A stretch of DNA of 64,000 nucleotides from Hymenopus coronatus (taxonomy: Eukaryota > Arthropoda > Insecta > Mantodea > Hymenopodidae). Both the position numbers and the translations under genes were made by a program. The stretch is from assembly GCA_030762935.1 (NCBI GenBank), contig CM060899.1, positions 16,599,001-16,663,000 of the forward strand, given 5' to 3'. The notes under the pieces are model-generated. The model had not been told where the DNA came from and did not search any database. It worked only from the letters and a program-made list of their open reading frames with translations. Below, piece by piece: positions 45,690-57,789 of the stretch (position 1 is its first letter; each line of letters begins with the position of its first letter).

Positions 45690-46250
45690 TACTATAAGAG
45701 GAACAAATAGAATTTAGAAACGCTTATTACTCATATTTATTGATTACACAAAAGCCAATTATTAAGAGATGGATTAACTGAGGTATTCCACACCACATAA
45801 CAGATTATTTATATTAAGGGACAAACAATGAAATATCTGTGCCAAAAATATAAAAATGGAAGAAACTAATAATGGTGTAAGCTAAGGATGGAGTAAGTCT
45901 CTTACTTGTTTAACACATATTGATGAAATGGTTATAAAATGGATGAATACTATGCTCTTTTATTCCCATAGTTTTAAAAGAAGAGGCTGTGAACTAATAT
46001 TGATATTTGCAGCTGATCAGATTATTATATGTAATTCACAAGGCAATCTTCAGAACTATATGCATTAAATAAAATAGCAAAAGAATATAATGTGATAAAT
46101 GTCCTTAAGTAAACCTAAAGTGAAAGCATTTAGAGGAAAAGAGAGTATCAAATAAAAAATTGTAATAGAAACTATTATTGTGGAACACATTAGAGAATTT
46201 AAATACTTAGTATCAAAGAGAATCCAATCTAATAACAAATTTGGAAGTAT
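45690..46250 (+). pseudogene. LINE reverse-transcriptase remnant, catalytic part
   Basis: Blocks in order are an RT segment ending GIPHHITDYLY, then GVS-GWSKS (family 'GVRQGCSLSP') and THIDEMVIKWMN ('FNIYIDEVI..W'). Next are RRGCELILIFAADQIIICNS, where the catalytic FADDQ-type box reads FAADQ, and KVKAFRGKESI..KIVIETIIVEHIREFKYL (the 'MAF.G...VR.KIVI....IEQV..FkYLG' block). Stops are present, and loss of one catalytic Asp is visible. It abuts a piggyBac remnant. Confidence 0.7.
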
Positions 46251-46309
46251 TTAATTATCTCAATGGCACTCTAAAAATATGTTTGAAGAAAAGAAACAAT
46301 ATTAACAAT

Positions 46310-47290
46310 GACAACATTGATGAAAGCCTGATGTTGTATAAAGGGCGACTGGAATGGATCCAGTATTTGCCACTGAAGAGAGCTAGGTTTGGCATCAAAA
46401 CATTCATGTTGTGTGAGTTAGTGGCTGGATATGTTTGGTCCCTAATAATTTACGTAGGCATGGGCACTAAATTTGATGAAGAATATAAAGATCCGCCAAT
46501 GTTGTCACAAATTGTAATGATGCTAATGCAACCCTTGCTAAACATGGGATACTACTTGACTATAGCTCGCTGACTCAGCTTGCTGACTTTCTGCTGACCA
46601 AAAGAACCGATATGTATGGCACTATGCATCCAACAAGGAAAGAAATATCACTTTCTTTCCGGACCAAGAAACTAAAAAAAGGGAAGGTTGCAGCATTTTA
46701 GCAAGGTAAACTAACTGTCTGTATGCTGTCTACTATCCACAATGCAGAAATGCAGACATGGAAAGTAAGAAACAAAGAGATTATCAAACCAGCGGTTGTA
46801 TTTGCTTATAATGACACAATGGGAGGTATGGATAAAGTAGACCAGCACATCGCAAATAATCCATTGCCACGTAAGAGGGGCAAGAAGTACTACAAGAAGA
46901 TATTTTTTCATTTTTTGGAATTGGCAGAATGGAATGCCTTTATCCTGTATAAAAAACATGGAGCAAAGCACAGTGCCCTTGACTTTTATGTGGCTGTCGC
47001 TGAGCAGCTCATTGAAAAACATCAGAGGGAGCAATTGTCATCAAAAGCAGCGGGCCATCCATCAGCAAAGGCAACCCCAACCTGACTTGTTGGACGTCAT
47101 TTTCCATCAAGGATTCTTCCGACCAAGAAGAAGCAGAATCCAATAAGAACATGTAGGATGTGCAGTACTGAGCATGATGCCAAAGGAAAGAAGGCACGGA
47201 GGGAATCTAGATACATGTGTGAAGATTATGGAGTAGCTTTATGTATTGATCCTTGCTTCAGGGTATTCCACACTGCCACAAACATATAAA
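46310..47290 (+). pseudogene. piggyBac-type (PGBD-like) transposase remnant 2
   Basis: It reads DESLMLYKGRLEWIQYLPLK, RARFGIKTFMLCE..GYVWSLIIY (catalytic core around the first Asp of the family). After a frame break come KPAVVFAYNDTMGGMDKVDQHIANN (block with the conserved Asp in 'GGVDLSDQ/MGGVDK.DQ') and KKIFFHFLELAEWNAFILYKKH. The C-terminal cysteine-rich finger (RTCRMCSTEH..RYMCEDYGVALCIDPCFRVFH) is on yet another frame. The N-terminal third is missing, replaced by LINE sequence. It is a different copy from 50240-51935. Confidence 0.8.
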
Positions 47291-47579
47291 TAATGACTCT
47301 AAATGTGTTGCTGTTCATTTTTTAGTGCTTCAATGCCCGGAATTCACTTTTGTTAATGTAATTTCAAGAAGTAAAAGGGGATAAGCATATCACGGGCATA
47401 CTCGTGATTTTAAACTAAGGGATATTCAGCAATGAAAATTTCCATTGTTGAGCACTTAAAAACAATTTCAAGGTTACTGTCATTATTGTACTGTACTGAA
47501 TATTTCATTTTGACAATAAAAAAAATAGGCGAAAAAAGAACCATCATATATGAATACATATGTTAAGAGGTTAAAGTTA

Positions 47580-47722
47580 CTCAACATTTGTATTCTAAGG
47601 ATAAAGGAAAACCCTCCAAAAAAAAAACTTATCCAGGTAACTTACCCTCAAGATTCAAACTCGTAACCTGTTGAATGTGAGGGAGACATGCTACACATGC
47701 ACCACACTACCCAGCAGGCTCT
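47580..47722 (-). mobile_element. SINE-2 fragment, inverted (5' half)
   Basis: It contains the reverse complement of the SINE-2 head (..GATTCAAACTCGTAACCTGTTGAATGTGAGGGAGACATGCTA..CCACACTACCCAG) and the adjoining GGATAAGG..CCTTATCC-like part. The 3' part and tail are missing. Confidence 0.75.
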
Positions 47723-48470
47723 AAAGTTTCTTTATTTCCCAAGAGCATATACTATTTAAAAACAAAAAAATCCACTGCTGTTGTGATGACCTCTTTCTTA
47801 GTTGTTGAATGTTATGAAGTCAAAGTGCTCTTTCCAATGTTCCAAACTGATAAGGTCTTCTGCTTTGATTTATATTTTGTTATACCTCCATCATTGGTTC
47901 ATGGATGTCTATTTTCTTTTGCCTTTCCCTATTCAAGTCTCAATGTTTGGGATGCCATTACAGTTATTCTCAATATTTTCAATTGCTGTAAAATGTACGA
48001 GATCTCTTGTATATTTTCTTGCTCAAATATGGTATTGGTAAACAGTTTGATTTTTGAATAATTTCTTTTTAAATAAAAAGAAAGCTGATCTGATCATTAC
48101 TATTTAAATCTAATTTGAGATGCTTCTCCAAGCCTACAAACAAACATAGTGCGCGCTCTCTCTCTCTTTCATAAAATGTGTAATTTTACCTATTTACTTT
48201 TCAACTCGACAAATATGCACATTAAGCAATTTATAATCAAAAACATACTATTTAACGAAAATGCACAATAAATGCAGCCAATGTTGTACAATATTTTGTA
48301 AGTACATATGAACCACAAGAAACATAACTGCTGCAATTCTAAAGGAGAGAGAGAGAGAATGAATCTAAATTCGATTTATCAGTCTTTCTATTCCCATTTA
48401 AACTACAGACATATGAATCTGGGAAAATAAAAATTTACAAACAACATTTTACTTTTTCGTTTATGAATGC
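47723..48470. other. No gene recognised
   Basis: AT-rich with short (CT)n near 48158 and (GA)n near 48347. Overlapping open stretches at 47783-48061 show no domain. Confidence 0.3.
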
Positions 48471-48778
48471 ATTCATATGATTTAAAAAAATGGAAATGGC
48501 CTGTTATTTATGGACGCTCTTTAACTGCTTTGGTTCTCAGCGTCCCATTCTATATTGGGCGTGAAAGATCACTTAATTTTGCTCAGAGGCCTCTCTTATC
48601 AGGCTTGAGGTTCTTTTACGTGCCGTAAATCTACGACACGGGACCCACACCTTTACTTCCCTTCCGAAGGAAGCCATGCTAAGGATTTTTACGCCCGAAA
48701 AAATCCATCGTCCTCCGCCGGTATATGAAGTTAGCATGGTAATCATTACACCACGGAGGGCGACTATTCACATGATTT
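48471..48778 (-). mobile_element. SINE-1 copy, inverted, 13-bp duplication
   Basis: ATTCATATGATTT (48471-48483) and ATTCACATGATTT (48766-48778) differ at one base. The inverted copy between them is close to 60380-60660 and 19853-20154 in sequence. A short deletion removes the B box (CCGCCGGTATATGAAG joins directly). Confidence 0.85.
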
Positions 48779-48955
48779 CAAATTCTCATCAAACACCTAT
48801 CACATCTATTAACACCTTTAGAATTCAAAATCAAATTATATTTCGAAAGCTGAGAAAGAATGCATGAAAAAGAATCCCTTGTAGGATTTGCCTTAATAAA
48901 GCGACTAAAAGTGTTCTGAAATCTGACAACTCAAAGAATGCTTACATACATTTCA

Positions 48956-49729
48956 CTACTGTTGTTTTGTTTTTTTTTCGTCCTGATGAATGAATCTGTG
49001 TCTTCTAAAATTTGAAAAATCATTAATAGCCTTGTCACATATGCCACACTAGTGGTTTTATAACCTCATGAATAAATTTGTGTGTTTTCAATTGTTGCAA
49101 AAGGGTAAAAGACTTGTCACAAACTCTATACTTGTGTGGCTTTATGCTCTCCTGAATTAATTTGTGTGTTTTCAAATGCTGTCTTTCACAAATGTCACAC
49201 CTGTATGGCTTTTCTGCCCTCATGAATAAATTCATGTCTTTTCATTTGAAATTGAGCAAAGGCCTTATCACAAATCTGAATGACTTTAAGCCTTCATGAT
49301 TCAGTTTGTTTGTTTTCAAATTGAATAGCAAACCAAATGTCTTGTTACAAATGTTACATATGTGTGATATTTTGCCTTCATGAATCAATTTGTATTTTTC
49401 AAATTTGACAACTGATAAAAAGCCTTGCTACAAATGTTACTTTTGTGTGGCTTCATGTCCTCAGGAATTAATTTGTGTGTTTTCAAACTTGGTAGATGAG
49501 CAAAAGTCTTGTTACAAACAATACTCTTGTGTGACTCTATTTCTTCATGAATCAATTTATGTTTCCTTGTAACAAATGTTACTCTTGTGTGGTTTCTTGC
49601 CTTCATGACTCAATTTATGACCTTTAAAATATGTGAAAGATACAAAAGTCCTGTTACAAATGTTACGCTGGTGTAGTTTTATTCCTTCATGTATCAATTT
49701 GTGTCTTTTTAGAGACAATAAATAATTAA
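48956..49729 (-). pseudogene. C2H2 zinc-finger pseudogene, 3' part (paralogue of the intact gene)
   Basis: The - strand reads degenerate fingers with the same EGIKPHK-type linkers as the intact gene. Examples are NYLLSLKRHKLIHEGIKLHQ, RNICNRTFVSFTYFKGHKLS, KSIVCNKTFAHLPSLKTHKL and PYRCDICERQHLKTHKLIQE. The last finger, DKAINDFSNFRRHRFIHQDE, runs to stop 48956-48958. Many first or second cysteines are changed (S, R or Y for C), and frameshifts and stops separate segments, so it is dead. It is cut at its upstream side by the piggyBac insertion at the duplicated TTAA (49726-49729) and continues at 57734. It is inverted relative to the intact gene. Confidence 0.85.
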
Positions 49730-50239
49730 CCCTTTCCAGACCAAATATGAGGATTCTACCAACAAAATAGGTACATAATTTTAGGGTTTCAAATGTTCCC
49801 CAAAACACAAAAAAGCTTAAGATTTGAAAATTTTGATAATGGCTTACGATATTTTAGTGAGGATCCATATGGACCCAGTGGGAATACAAGATGGTTGACT
49901 TCTGTTGATTGATAAACAAAATGGAACTATCATGTGGCAATTAATTCATATTATTGACATTAAAAACAGTAATAAGGTAATAAACATTGGATTTACACTT
50001 GTTTTAGAAACAGGTGAGTGTTGTTTTTACGTTCTTATGTCTCTCTGTCTGACAGTGAATTCAGTGCCACATGGTATAATGACATACGATGATTTTTATT
50101 CAGCTACTACATTACAATAAAATAAAATGTATGCAAAAGTACATTATGACGATAATTTGTTATGGTGTAATAGAAAGTAATTCTTCTTTTCATGTAGACA
50201 TAATACCACTTCACATTTTGAGCACCTTATTCATTCACA

Positions 50240-51935
50240 CATAGCTTGTATCTTTGCTTGTTGCTGTTGTGCAGTGGCCAATGGCCAATTTGGTCAAATC
50301 TAAAATCATTAAGTGGGATTGGATAAACAGCATGTTTCTTTGGAGGTTTGTACAATATCTTCTGCTTCATTGGATGGTTCACCACGTTTTTTCTTCGGTA
50401 CCTTCCCACTCTGTAGCAGTGCATTGGCTCTCTCCAATCGAATGGGGAGCATGGGTTTTTCTTTCTGCTGTTGGCAATGTCACTTATAAAGTAGCCAAGT
50501 ATTGACAATGCATATGTCAGTAAGATGAAAGATGATTCTGACATAATATTTATTTTGCCCTAAGATTTACTCTGTACAGTGCAACAAGCATATCCAATAG
50601 ATCAATGCCACCCATGAATTTATTATATCTCTAACAATAGCTGGTCTGCTTACATTGATATAACCTTTGTCTTTCACAGACCATCTTTTTACTGTATCCA
50701 AGGGCTGAACACCAGTATAAGAAGACAAAAGGTGTACACTTTTATTGTCAGACCATGTGACATATGCTATTTGGTTTTCTTCATCCACTTTGACATCACT
50801 GGAGCCTGACCCTGTTCTTTTTTTTTTTGTCTGAAGTCAGAATACATCCTGCCATTCTATTGGGTCAAACTGTACAGTAGGTCCAGATGCCTCTTTCTCT
50901 GAGAGATACTAGCAGTTGGTATGAGGAAAACCATTTGTCAAATGTAAGTTTGTAGTTTTTATGCTGTGGTATAATCTGTGATAGGCTAAGCACAATATCA
51001 CCACCAGTTCCTAAGTTGCTCTCACTAATAGTACCTTTTCCTACATATACTTCAAAGTCATGCAAAATCTGCTGCTTCTTATTGCAAACACTATTATTCC
51101 CCACTTATGTGGTTTATTTTTCACATAGTGTTTTAGTGAAGAAACCCTTTGAAGGGAACAATTATTTCATCTACACACAGATATTCCTCAATTTCTATGC
51201 TCTTAGATTTTCCTTCAAGGCAGTGATAAATGGGCGAATTTTGAAAAGTCTATCGTGTTTTGGGTCATCCCTGGGCAGAAGAGTGTCATTATTTACAAAA
51301 TGAATGTAAGTTCACAGTCTGTCAAACCTATTTCTGGACACAACCTCCGCAATCTTTTCAATTATACTGTGTTCACTCCAGTAAAAATGATAGGAAGGGA
51401 CTTTTATTACTCCACTCATGTGTATGCCAAAAAATTGTTCTATTTCAGAAGAATTAGTGTTTATACTGGTGGATGTTTTCTGAGTAGCATATAAATTTGT
51501 TTCTTCTGCAATTTGTGCAAACATATTATAACAACAACAAAAACAGCTTAAAATACTGCATGGGTGTCATTTGCTTATCAGCTTCTGAAATTTGTTCATT
51601 TCATTTTGTGTCAAATTCACAATAATCAAGATCACTACTTTTCCTATTTACTGTGTCTTTTTCTTTTTAGTTTGCAGCCTTCTGACTAGTGGAACATCAT
51701 CTAAGTCAGCAGACTCGTGAGAAACATCAGGAGTAGCCTCATTTGGCTGTTCAGATAGTAAATCATTGTAAATTGTTTCACTTACCACAGCCAAACTTTC
51801 ATTATCGTGTACTTTCTGCCCTGTTTCAATATTATTTTCAATTTCCTCGTCTGAAAATTCCCAAAATACCTCGTCATCAGACAGCTCACCATTTAGCAGG
51901 TACTCTAACATTTCTTCTTCTGATAATTTAGACAT
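50240..51935 (-). pseudogene. piggyBac-type transposase remnant 1
   Basis: It starts at ATG 51933-51935 with an acidic N-terminus (MSKLSEEEMLEYLLNGELSD). A middle segment is SEIEQFFGIHMSGVIKVPSY, then YWSEHSIIEKIAEVVSRNRF (family 'F.gi.i.mG....P....YW'). The first catalytic block is LTFDKWFSSYQLLVSLRERG (Asp kept), and the second is TWSDNKSVHLLSSYTG. There is also a late block in which TYALSILGYF and PMHCYRVGRYRRK are readable. At least six stops or shifts occur, including around 51640, 51310, 50860 and 50560. It is the resident transposase of the 49730-57733 element. Confidence 0.8.
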
Positions 51936-52259
51936 CTGAAAGCAAAGAAACTAAATAATTTGCATGTACATATTTGCACATAACCTCACATCCCGCACTC
52001 GTGAACTACCACCACTTTCTCCCACTGGGGTCATATGGAACCAACACTTTTGGAGTTCATAACACAGTAATACAATTCATTTTATTATTGTAATGTTTTA
52101 TTTGTTGTCCCTGTTGCATTTACTACTGTACAATTTATATATTAAATCATCATTAAGGTACAATAATACTTTGGATTTATATATAGAACAGCGTAAATTG
52201 AGCAGGGAATAGATTCTAACAATTTCTGTTGCTTTAAAGGTATATTGAACTGTTTGTAA

Positions 52260-54345
52260 AAGGAGGCAACAATAGTTTATTGTTGTGTACCGTTCTGCAC
52301 AAGCGAAGAGTCAAAAGTGACTGGAGTTTCTTTCCATAAGTTTCCCAACAATGAAAAGCTGTGTGAAAAATGGCTGAAAAATATATCGCGACAGGGATCC
52401 GATAAAAATTCTTCTTGGTAACTTTCAAAGAAAACATGTAGTTTGCAGTCTACATTTTCAGAAAAGCTGTTTCAACCAAAAACAGACGGCTACTGCCAAA
52501 TTCCGTTCCTCCAATCTTTCTTGGGTATCCATCTTATAAACAAAACATCTGCGAAAACTCTCGCAGAAAGAGAAATTATTACAATGATTTCCCTCCACAG
52601 GACTCTAGCGCCACGGGGCCTTCTACCCTTCCTACAGTAGGATCTACAGCAGACGAAACTCTTAATTCTACCCAAGGATTATATGTTTCCACCGCAGTTC
52701 AGGTTGACATTTCACATTGCAAATCATGTACCTCCAAACAGACGATAGTTAAAAAATATTGCTCTCGTACTGTAGCGAGAAAAAAATAAAAGTATAGCTC
52801 AGTTACTTGCGAAAAACAGAAAATTAAAATAAAAAGTTCAGTCAAAATTCAAGAAATCCTTGTGTGACAAGATTTATGCTCAATTGTTGGAGGAATCGAA
52901 AAATTTGAAAGCGTTATTTTTGTTGGAACAACTGAGGGCATTTAATACAGGGAAAATGCAATACAAAGAGGAAAGGTAGAAAGTATGCGCTCTATGGCAT
53001 AAAAAGTCGCCCAAGGGCTATGAATTTGCGAGAGAAATGAAGTTATTACATTTACCACACAAAACAACTCTAAATAATTATCTTGGGGCGTCGTCAGGGC
53101 AAACGGGCATTACAGATGACATTAGAGAGAGGTTGAGAGCTGAAATACAATTACTTTCCACTGAAAACGAGAAGGTTGGCTCTCTAATCATCGATGAAAT
53201 GTCTACACAACCATAATTACTATAGACCGGAAATTAGACAAATTTCATAGTAAAAATGAATTTGCCAACGAACAAAAAGAAAGCCACAAGGAATTGGCAA
53301 ATAGTTTACTCTGTTTTTAGAGGTCTTTCAATAAGATATAGAATGTCCGTGGCCTTCTTTTTCTGCAGCAACCTTACCGGGCTTCAATTACACGATGCAA
53401 CGCTGCGCATAATAGCTGATGTGGAAGAAATTGGATTCCGCATTTTGAGAATAGTCACTGATAATTCGAGGGTAAATTTAGCCATGTTTGAGAGACTATG
53501 TGGTGGTCCTGTAGCACCAAAATTACAACACCATTTGGACGAGAGCCGCACATTATTTTTGAGTTACGACCAGAACCACATAAATAAGAATGTAAGATCC
53601 CACTTTTTAGAAAAATCACTAAGATTCGACGGGAAAGAAATTACCGGAAGACATGTCAGAACCTCTACAAATTACAGAGGGATTTAATGTGCTCACTTGT
53701 TCGTTATTTATCAAGGAAAATGGTATATCCATCAAATTTAGAAAAAATGAATGTAAAACGCGCTAAGCTCTTGTTTTTTATTTCTGTCACGGCTGCTCTC
53801 GAAACCTGCAACTCTGTTGCTAGTGGATACTTTCAAGATAAAGATAGTCTTTAGACAGCTGTAGATTTCATGAAAACAATGAGGAAATGGTTCGATATCC
53901 ATGACGTGTGCAATGCCACACACGGTCATATTTCACGAAATCATTGCCAAACTCCATTTTTTCTCCATAAATGACGACCGGCTTAAGTGGCTCACAGAAA
54001 CTTTTCTGCCATATCCGAAAGACATCCAAGAAGCTGGACGAAATAAACAGTAACAATTTACTGCAGAAACCTACTCTACTCTCGTGATCACAACACAGTC
54101 TACAGTTGCATGCATACAATACCTGTTAAAAATTGGTTTTCAGTACGTGCTGGCACGGAGTTTTTCAAGCAATGACGTTGAATTGTTGTTTAGTCATCTC
54201 AGGCAACTTGGAGGTTTCGTATGCATGCAATAGAGACCACAGTGAAAACTGGTATTTTACAAGCTTCTCTATATGCAAACATAGAAGTAGCACCAAGCTT
54301 CAGTAACTCTGCTTCAGGAAAACTGATCCATACGTCAGATGCCTG
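52260..54345 (+). pseudogene. THAP9/P-element-type transposase remnant
   Basis: The THAP zinc finger is readable: first cysteines in CCVPFC (52291-52308), then VSFHKFPNNEKLCEKWLKNI. After a frameshift comes HVVCSLHFQKSCF, holding the C-x2-H pair (52444-52455). Downstream pieces are YAQLLEESKNLKALFLLEQL, KSPKGYEFAREMKLLHLPHK, TTLNNYLGASSGQTGITDDI, RERLRAEIQLLSTENEKVGS and LIIDEMS (RNase-H-like block of P-type transposases). After shifts come KKSLCDK-like and NVKRAKLLFFISVTAALETC..VDFMKTMRKWFDIHDVCNA. Many stops follow. Terminal repeats were not located. It sits inside piggyBac-like element 1, so it is younger than that element. Confidence 0.75.
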
Positions 54346-54469
54346 TAGTAGAACTGCCAAATTCTGTGCTACATATATTAACTCGTCCTTTAAGTAGTAA
54401 GTACCTAAGTTAGGCTATCAGTAAGGGATTTACGACTAGGGTAGCATTATATAGGAAACCATTAAGGGC

Positions 54470-54706
54470 AGCGCCGTGGCCGAGTGGTTAGATCACTCTC
54501 ACCTTGGGGTTCGATCCCAAGCGACCGCATGTGACATTTGTGGTGGACAAAATGGCACAGGGGCGGGTTTTCTCCGGGTTCTCCGGTTTCCCCCACCAGT
54601 GCATTTCACCCGTGCTCTCCATCTTCATTCCATGTGTCACCAGTGTCATCGCCTGCGGTGCCACAAGTAGTAAAACCGGGCGTTAAACACTACCAAAAAG
54701 AGAAGA
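54470..54706 (+). mobile_element. SINE-3 copy, full length
   Basis: This is the cleanest SINE-3 copy: GCGCCGTGGCCGAGTGGTTAGATCACTC, B box GGGTTCGATCCC, and core GGTGGACAAAATGGC..GGCGGGTTTTCTCCGGG.TTCTCCGGTTTCCCCCACC. The 3' end is GTGCCACAAGTAGTAAAACCGGGCGTTAAACACTACC plus a short A-rich tail. The A box resembles class II tRNAs (Ser/Leu type). It lies within the nested block of piggyBac-like element 1. Confidence 0.9.
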
Positions 54707-55539
54707 AAGTGTTGAAGAGGACTAACTGGTAACATTTGTTATCTAATAAAATTCAAATCCTTGTGATCTCGCGATATACATATTAATGATAAACATACGA
54801 GTAAAATCCTCCCTCTTATTTACTAGCCTACTCCTACGTGCACATCACAGTATAAGTTTCAGATTGCAACTCGTGGTAATATAATTAAGGAAGAACGATG
54901 AAAATCTATCACGATAACAATGCCATAATATTAATGACCGGGTTGACCCAAATGTTGTAAATCCCTTCTCATTATTAGTCCCATAGTAATTATTTCATTT
55001 TTTGAATGTAAAGTGTTCAGGTAGATATGGGCTATATTGTTCTTATTTTCTTTTAGTTCTTCACACAACAACAAAGACGGCTTCAGTAACCTTTGTATGC
55101 GGTTATCTTGTACGGGTAGCTGAGGAAAATACATCATGCGACAGCTGTTTGGAGAACTTGAGGACAGTGAATAGCTACTCACCATTGAATATGCTAATAC
55201 AGAAGCAAGACCGCGGTAGCTTAAGATATCCGAAGCCTTCATTTGTGTCTCTGGTGCTAATAATAGTAGAGTTCTGTGTGAGTGCCATTCCATTATTGCC
55301 AAGCAGCAATATCAGAACAATTTTAATTGAGAAATGCCAAGCTTGATTTTTAAAGGAACTGAAGTGTTCGAGCTGTAACAATGATAAACTGTGCTATCTG
55401 TTACTGACTAAGCTACTGAACCCACTATTAGATAATGTTGGGAAACAAGCGACGGATAAGTATCGCCCTGCTAAACAGTTGAATTTCAAGCCGCTCAGTA
55501 GGAAGATTTGATCATACAGGTCAGTACTATCTACTTAAT
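54707..55539. other. Unassigned part of the nested block
   Basis: Two overlapping open stretches on opposite strands (55002-55346 +, 54931-55302 -) have no family I recognise. By position this could be the 3' remainder of the THAP9-type element. Confidence 0.3.
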
Positions 55540-56345
55540 GTATGGAGAAGATATTGTATTGCTACCAAAAGTTCGATACAGAGATTTTACTAGAAATACA
55601 TGTTTTCGGTCCCCATGAATCCCAAAAAAAGCATTTTTAGAAAAAGGTGTGTGTGCGTATGCGGACAGCATAGCTCAAAAACGAAAAGACTTTTAAATAC
55701 GAAACTCGGTACCTATTTAAGTTAAGTATCTTCCAAGGATGCGACACGCAGATTTTAAAGAACATCCCCCGACGCCCAACTACCCTTTACATGGAACTTC
55801 TTTCAAAAATGGCTCTAACGATTTTGATTAAACTATCGTATACTAAAGATATTTATCTGACAAATAAAATGTATAACCTAAACTTTCTGGGGATAGCCTC
55901 TGAAGACTACATTTTCTTGGATGAATTATACGGAATTTTGCATAATTGCTAAACCGTAAGAGATGAACAAAAACGTACCACACAAAAAATGTAGAGCACG
56001 TTAAAACACACAATTATGTTATATACATTCTTTTCGTGGAGTTATTCGTTTTTTAGTATTCCTTGTTATTGGTTTCAGCTTTAAAAACAAACGTATACTT
56101 TTCTCATACAGGAATTTATCAACAAACAAAGGAACTTCAGTCACATAGCAACCAGCTTTTGAGTATCATTTTAACCTATGGCACTCCCTTATTTCGCTTT
56201 CACTTACAAGGAAGTAGGTAGGAAGACTATTTTTGCTAATTTTTTTTCTCGATTAGCATGAAATAAATAGAAGCATAAGCTTTCTAACAATAATTTGTTG
56301 CGGAGATTTAAAGAAAGTCATGTGAATGTAACACATCAGAATTTC
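55540..56345 (+). repeat. Hairpin-ended interspersed repeat, copy C (hairpin truncated)
   Basis: It begins in the right arm of the hairpin (TATGGAGAAGATATTGTATTG) and continues through the family blocks (AGATTTTACTAGAAATACATGTTTTCGG, CTACCCTTTACATGG, GGCTCTAACGATTTTGATTAAA) to the distal block AGCATAAGCTTTCTAACAATAATTTGTTGCGGAGATTTAAAG. It is followed about 95 bp later by copy D in the same orientation. Confidence 0.7.
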
Positions 56346-56440
56346 CTTTAACGTCTAAGGTGATATAGGCGGCTTTGCAGTTGAGACAACTCTTTGTCTG
56401 TAGGTTCTTTATGTTGGGTTTAAACCTTTTTTTTTTTTTT

Positions 56441-57210
56441 TTACTTTCTCTACACGTACTATGTACATAGTGTATAGAGAAGATACTGCATTCCACCCAA
56501 AAATTCCATACCGAGATTTCACCGGAAATAAATGTTTTGGGTCTCCCTGAGTTAAAAAAGAGTATTTTTAGAAAAAGGTGTCCGTGCTTGCCTGTGTGTG
56601 TGTCTGTGTGTTTGTGGACAGCATAGCTCAAAAACGAAAAGACCGGTGAATACCAAACTTGATATTTAAGTTTGGTATCTTCCAAGGTTGCGACACGAAG
56701 ATTTTTCAAGAAAATCCCCCTATCCCCAAGTACCCTTTACATGGAACTTTTTTCGAAAATTGTGATTTTCTTAAAAATAGCTATAACGATTTTGATTGAA
56801 ATATCGTATATTAAATATATTTATCTGACATAAAATGTATATATTGAATTTTTGGGAATAGTCTCTGAAGGCTACTTTATCCTGGATGAACTCTATGGAA
56901 ATTTGCATAACTGCTAAATCCTAAAATATGGACAAAAACGTACCACACAAAAAATGTAGAGCACCTTAAAACACACAATGTATGTCATATGCATTTTTTC
57001 GTGGAGTTGATCGTTTTTTAGGTATTCCTTGTTATTGGTTTCAACTTTAAAAAATGTATACTTTTCTCATACGGCAATTTGTCAACTCCTGTCCATACAA
57101 ACAAAAGAACTGCAGTCGCATCACTAGCTTTTGATTATCACTTTAATCTATGGTACTCCTTTATTTCGCTTCTAATAAGATTATTTCTGCTAATTTTTTC
57201 TCGGTTGGCA
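56441..57210 (+). repeat. Hairpin-ended interspersed repeat, copy D
   Basis: It begins with an intact hairpin, CTTTCTCTACACGTACTATG-TACATAGTGTATAGAGAAG (56449-56487; outer arms TTCTCTACAC and GTGTATAGAGAA). It contains every family block, the TG-rich site included (GTGTGTGTGTCTGTGTG), and stops in the block just before the distal part seen in copies B and C. It neighbours copy C in direct orientation inside piggyBac-like element 1. Confidence 0.75.
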
Positions 57211-57733
57211 TGAATTCCGGGGGAGAAGTCAGCTCTTGCTGACCACACGACCACGCAGGCAATCCAGCCCTTCAAGACGATCTCACTTAAACGTTATCCT
57301 TTTTCCGTAAGCCTTTAGCACCATTTAACCAAGAAGATACTTAAATTAAGAAAATTATGTTTTATTTGGCTTAATGTACATACTTTTTCATCATAACTAT
57401 TCTAGTAATGATATACACGAGGTAAATTCCTTATTTTTGGCCCGTCTCTATTCATTCTAGTGCTAATTGCATAATTTTGGCATTTAATCTCATTTAAACG
57501 CCTGTTAAAACGTCAGGGATAATACCTGACATCTAGCGGCATCTGTGGAACTATTACAACTTGCCAGTTTCTGAGTAAAATTCGGTTCATTCTAAGGCCT
57601 TGTATAATAGCGTAGGCGACGCCACAAGAGAAATGCACAGAAAGCAGTGATACCACTTGGAACCACTGGACACTCACGGACATTCTCTTAATTAAGTTCA
57701 TGGGTCCATCTGGACCCATTGGGCTGGAAAGGG

Positions 57734-57789
57734 TCAAAAGCCTTCTCACAACCATCACACTTGTTGGCTTTTTGCTCTCCTGAACCAAT

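Larger units (their letters stand above)
49730..57733 (-). mobile_element. piggyBac-like element 1, 8,004 bp with nested insertions
   Basis: The left end CCCTTTCCAGACC begins right after TTAA (49726-49729). The right end GGGCTGGAAAGGG stops right before TCAA (57734-57737, one change from TTAA). The reverse complement of the right end is CCCTTTCCAGCCC. Subterminal palindromic blocks GGATCCATATGGACCCAGTGGG (49862-49883) and GGGTCCATCTGGACCCATTGGG (57702-57723) are also paired. The transposase remnant (50240-51935) accounts for the left part. The material between about 52050 and 57400 is later insertions. Joining the flanks outside the element restores one zinc finger in frame across the TTAA. 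Confidence 0.85.

Noticed and set aside
46711..47034. 107-codon - strand open stretch
   Set aside because: Antisense to the piggyBac remnant at 46310-47290.
53256..53687. 143-codon + strand open stretch
   Set aside because: It lies within the THAP9-type remnant, starts at no convincing initiation site, and is an offset frame over the decayed transposase rather than a gene.
56308..56709. 133-codon - strand open stretch
   Set aside because: It spans the hairpin repeat copies C and D and the TG-rich site. Other copies of the repeat do not conserve the peptide.
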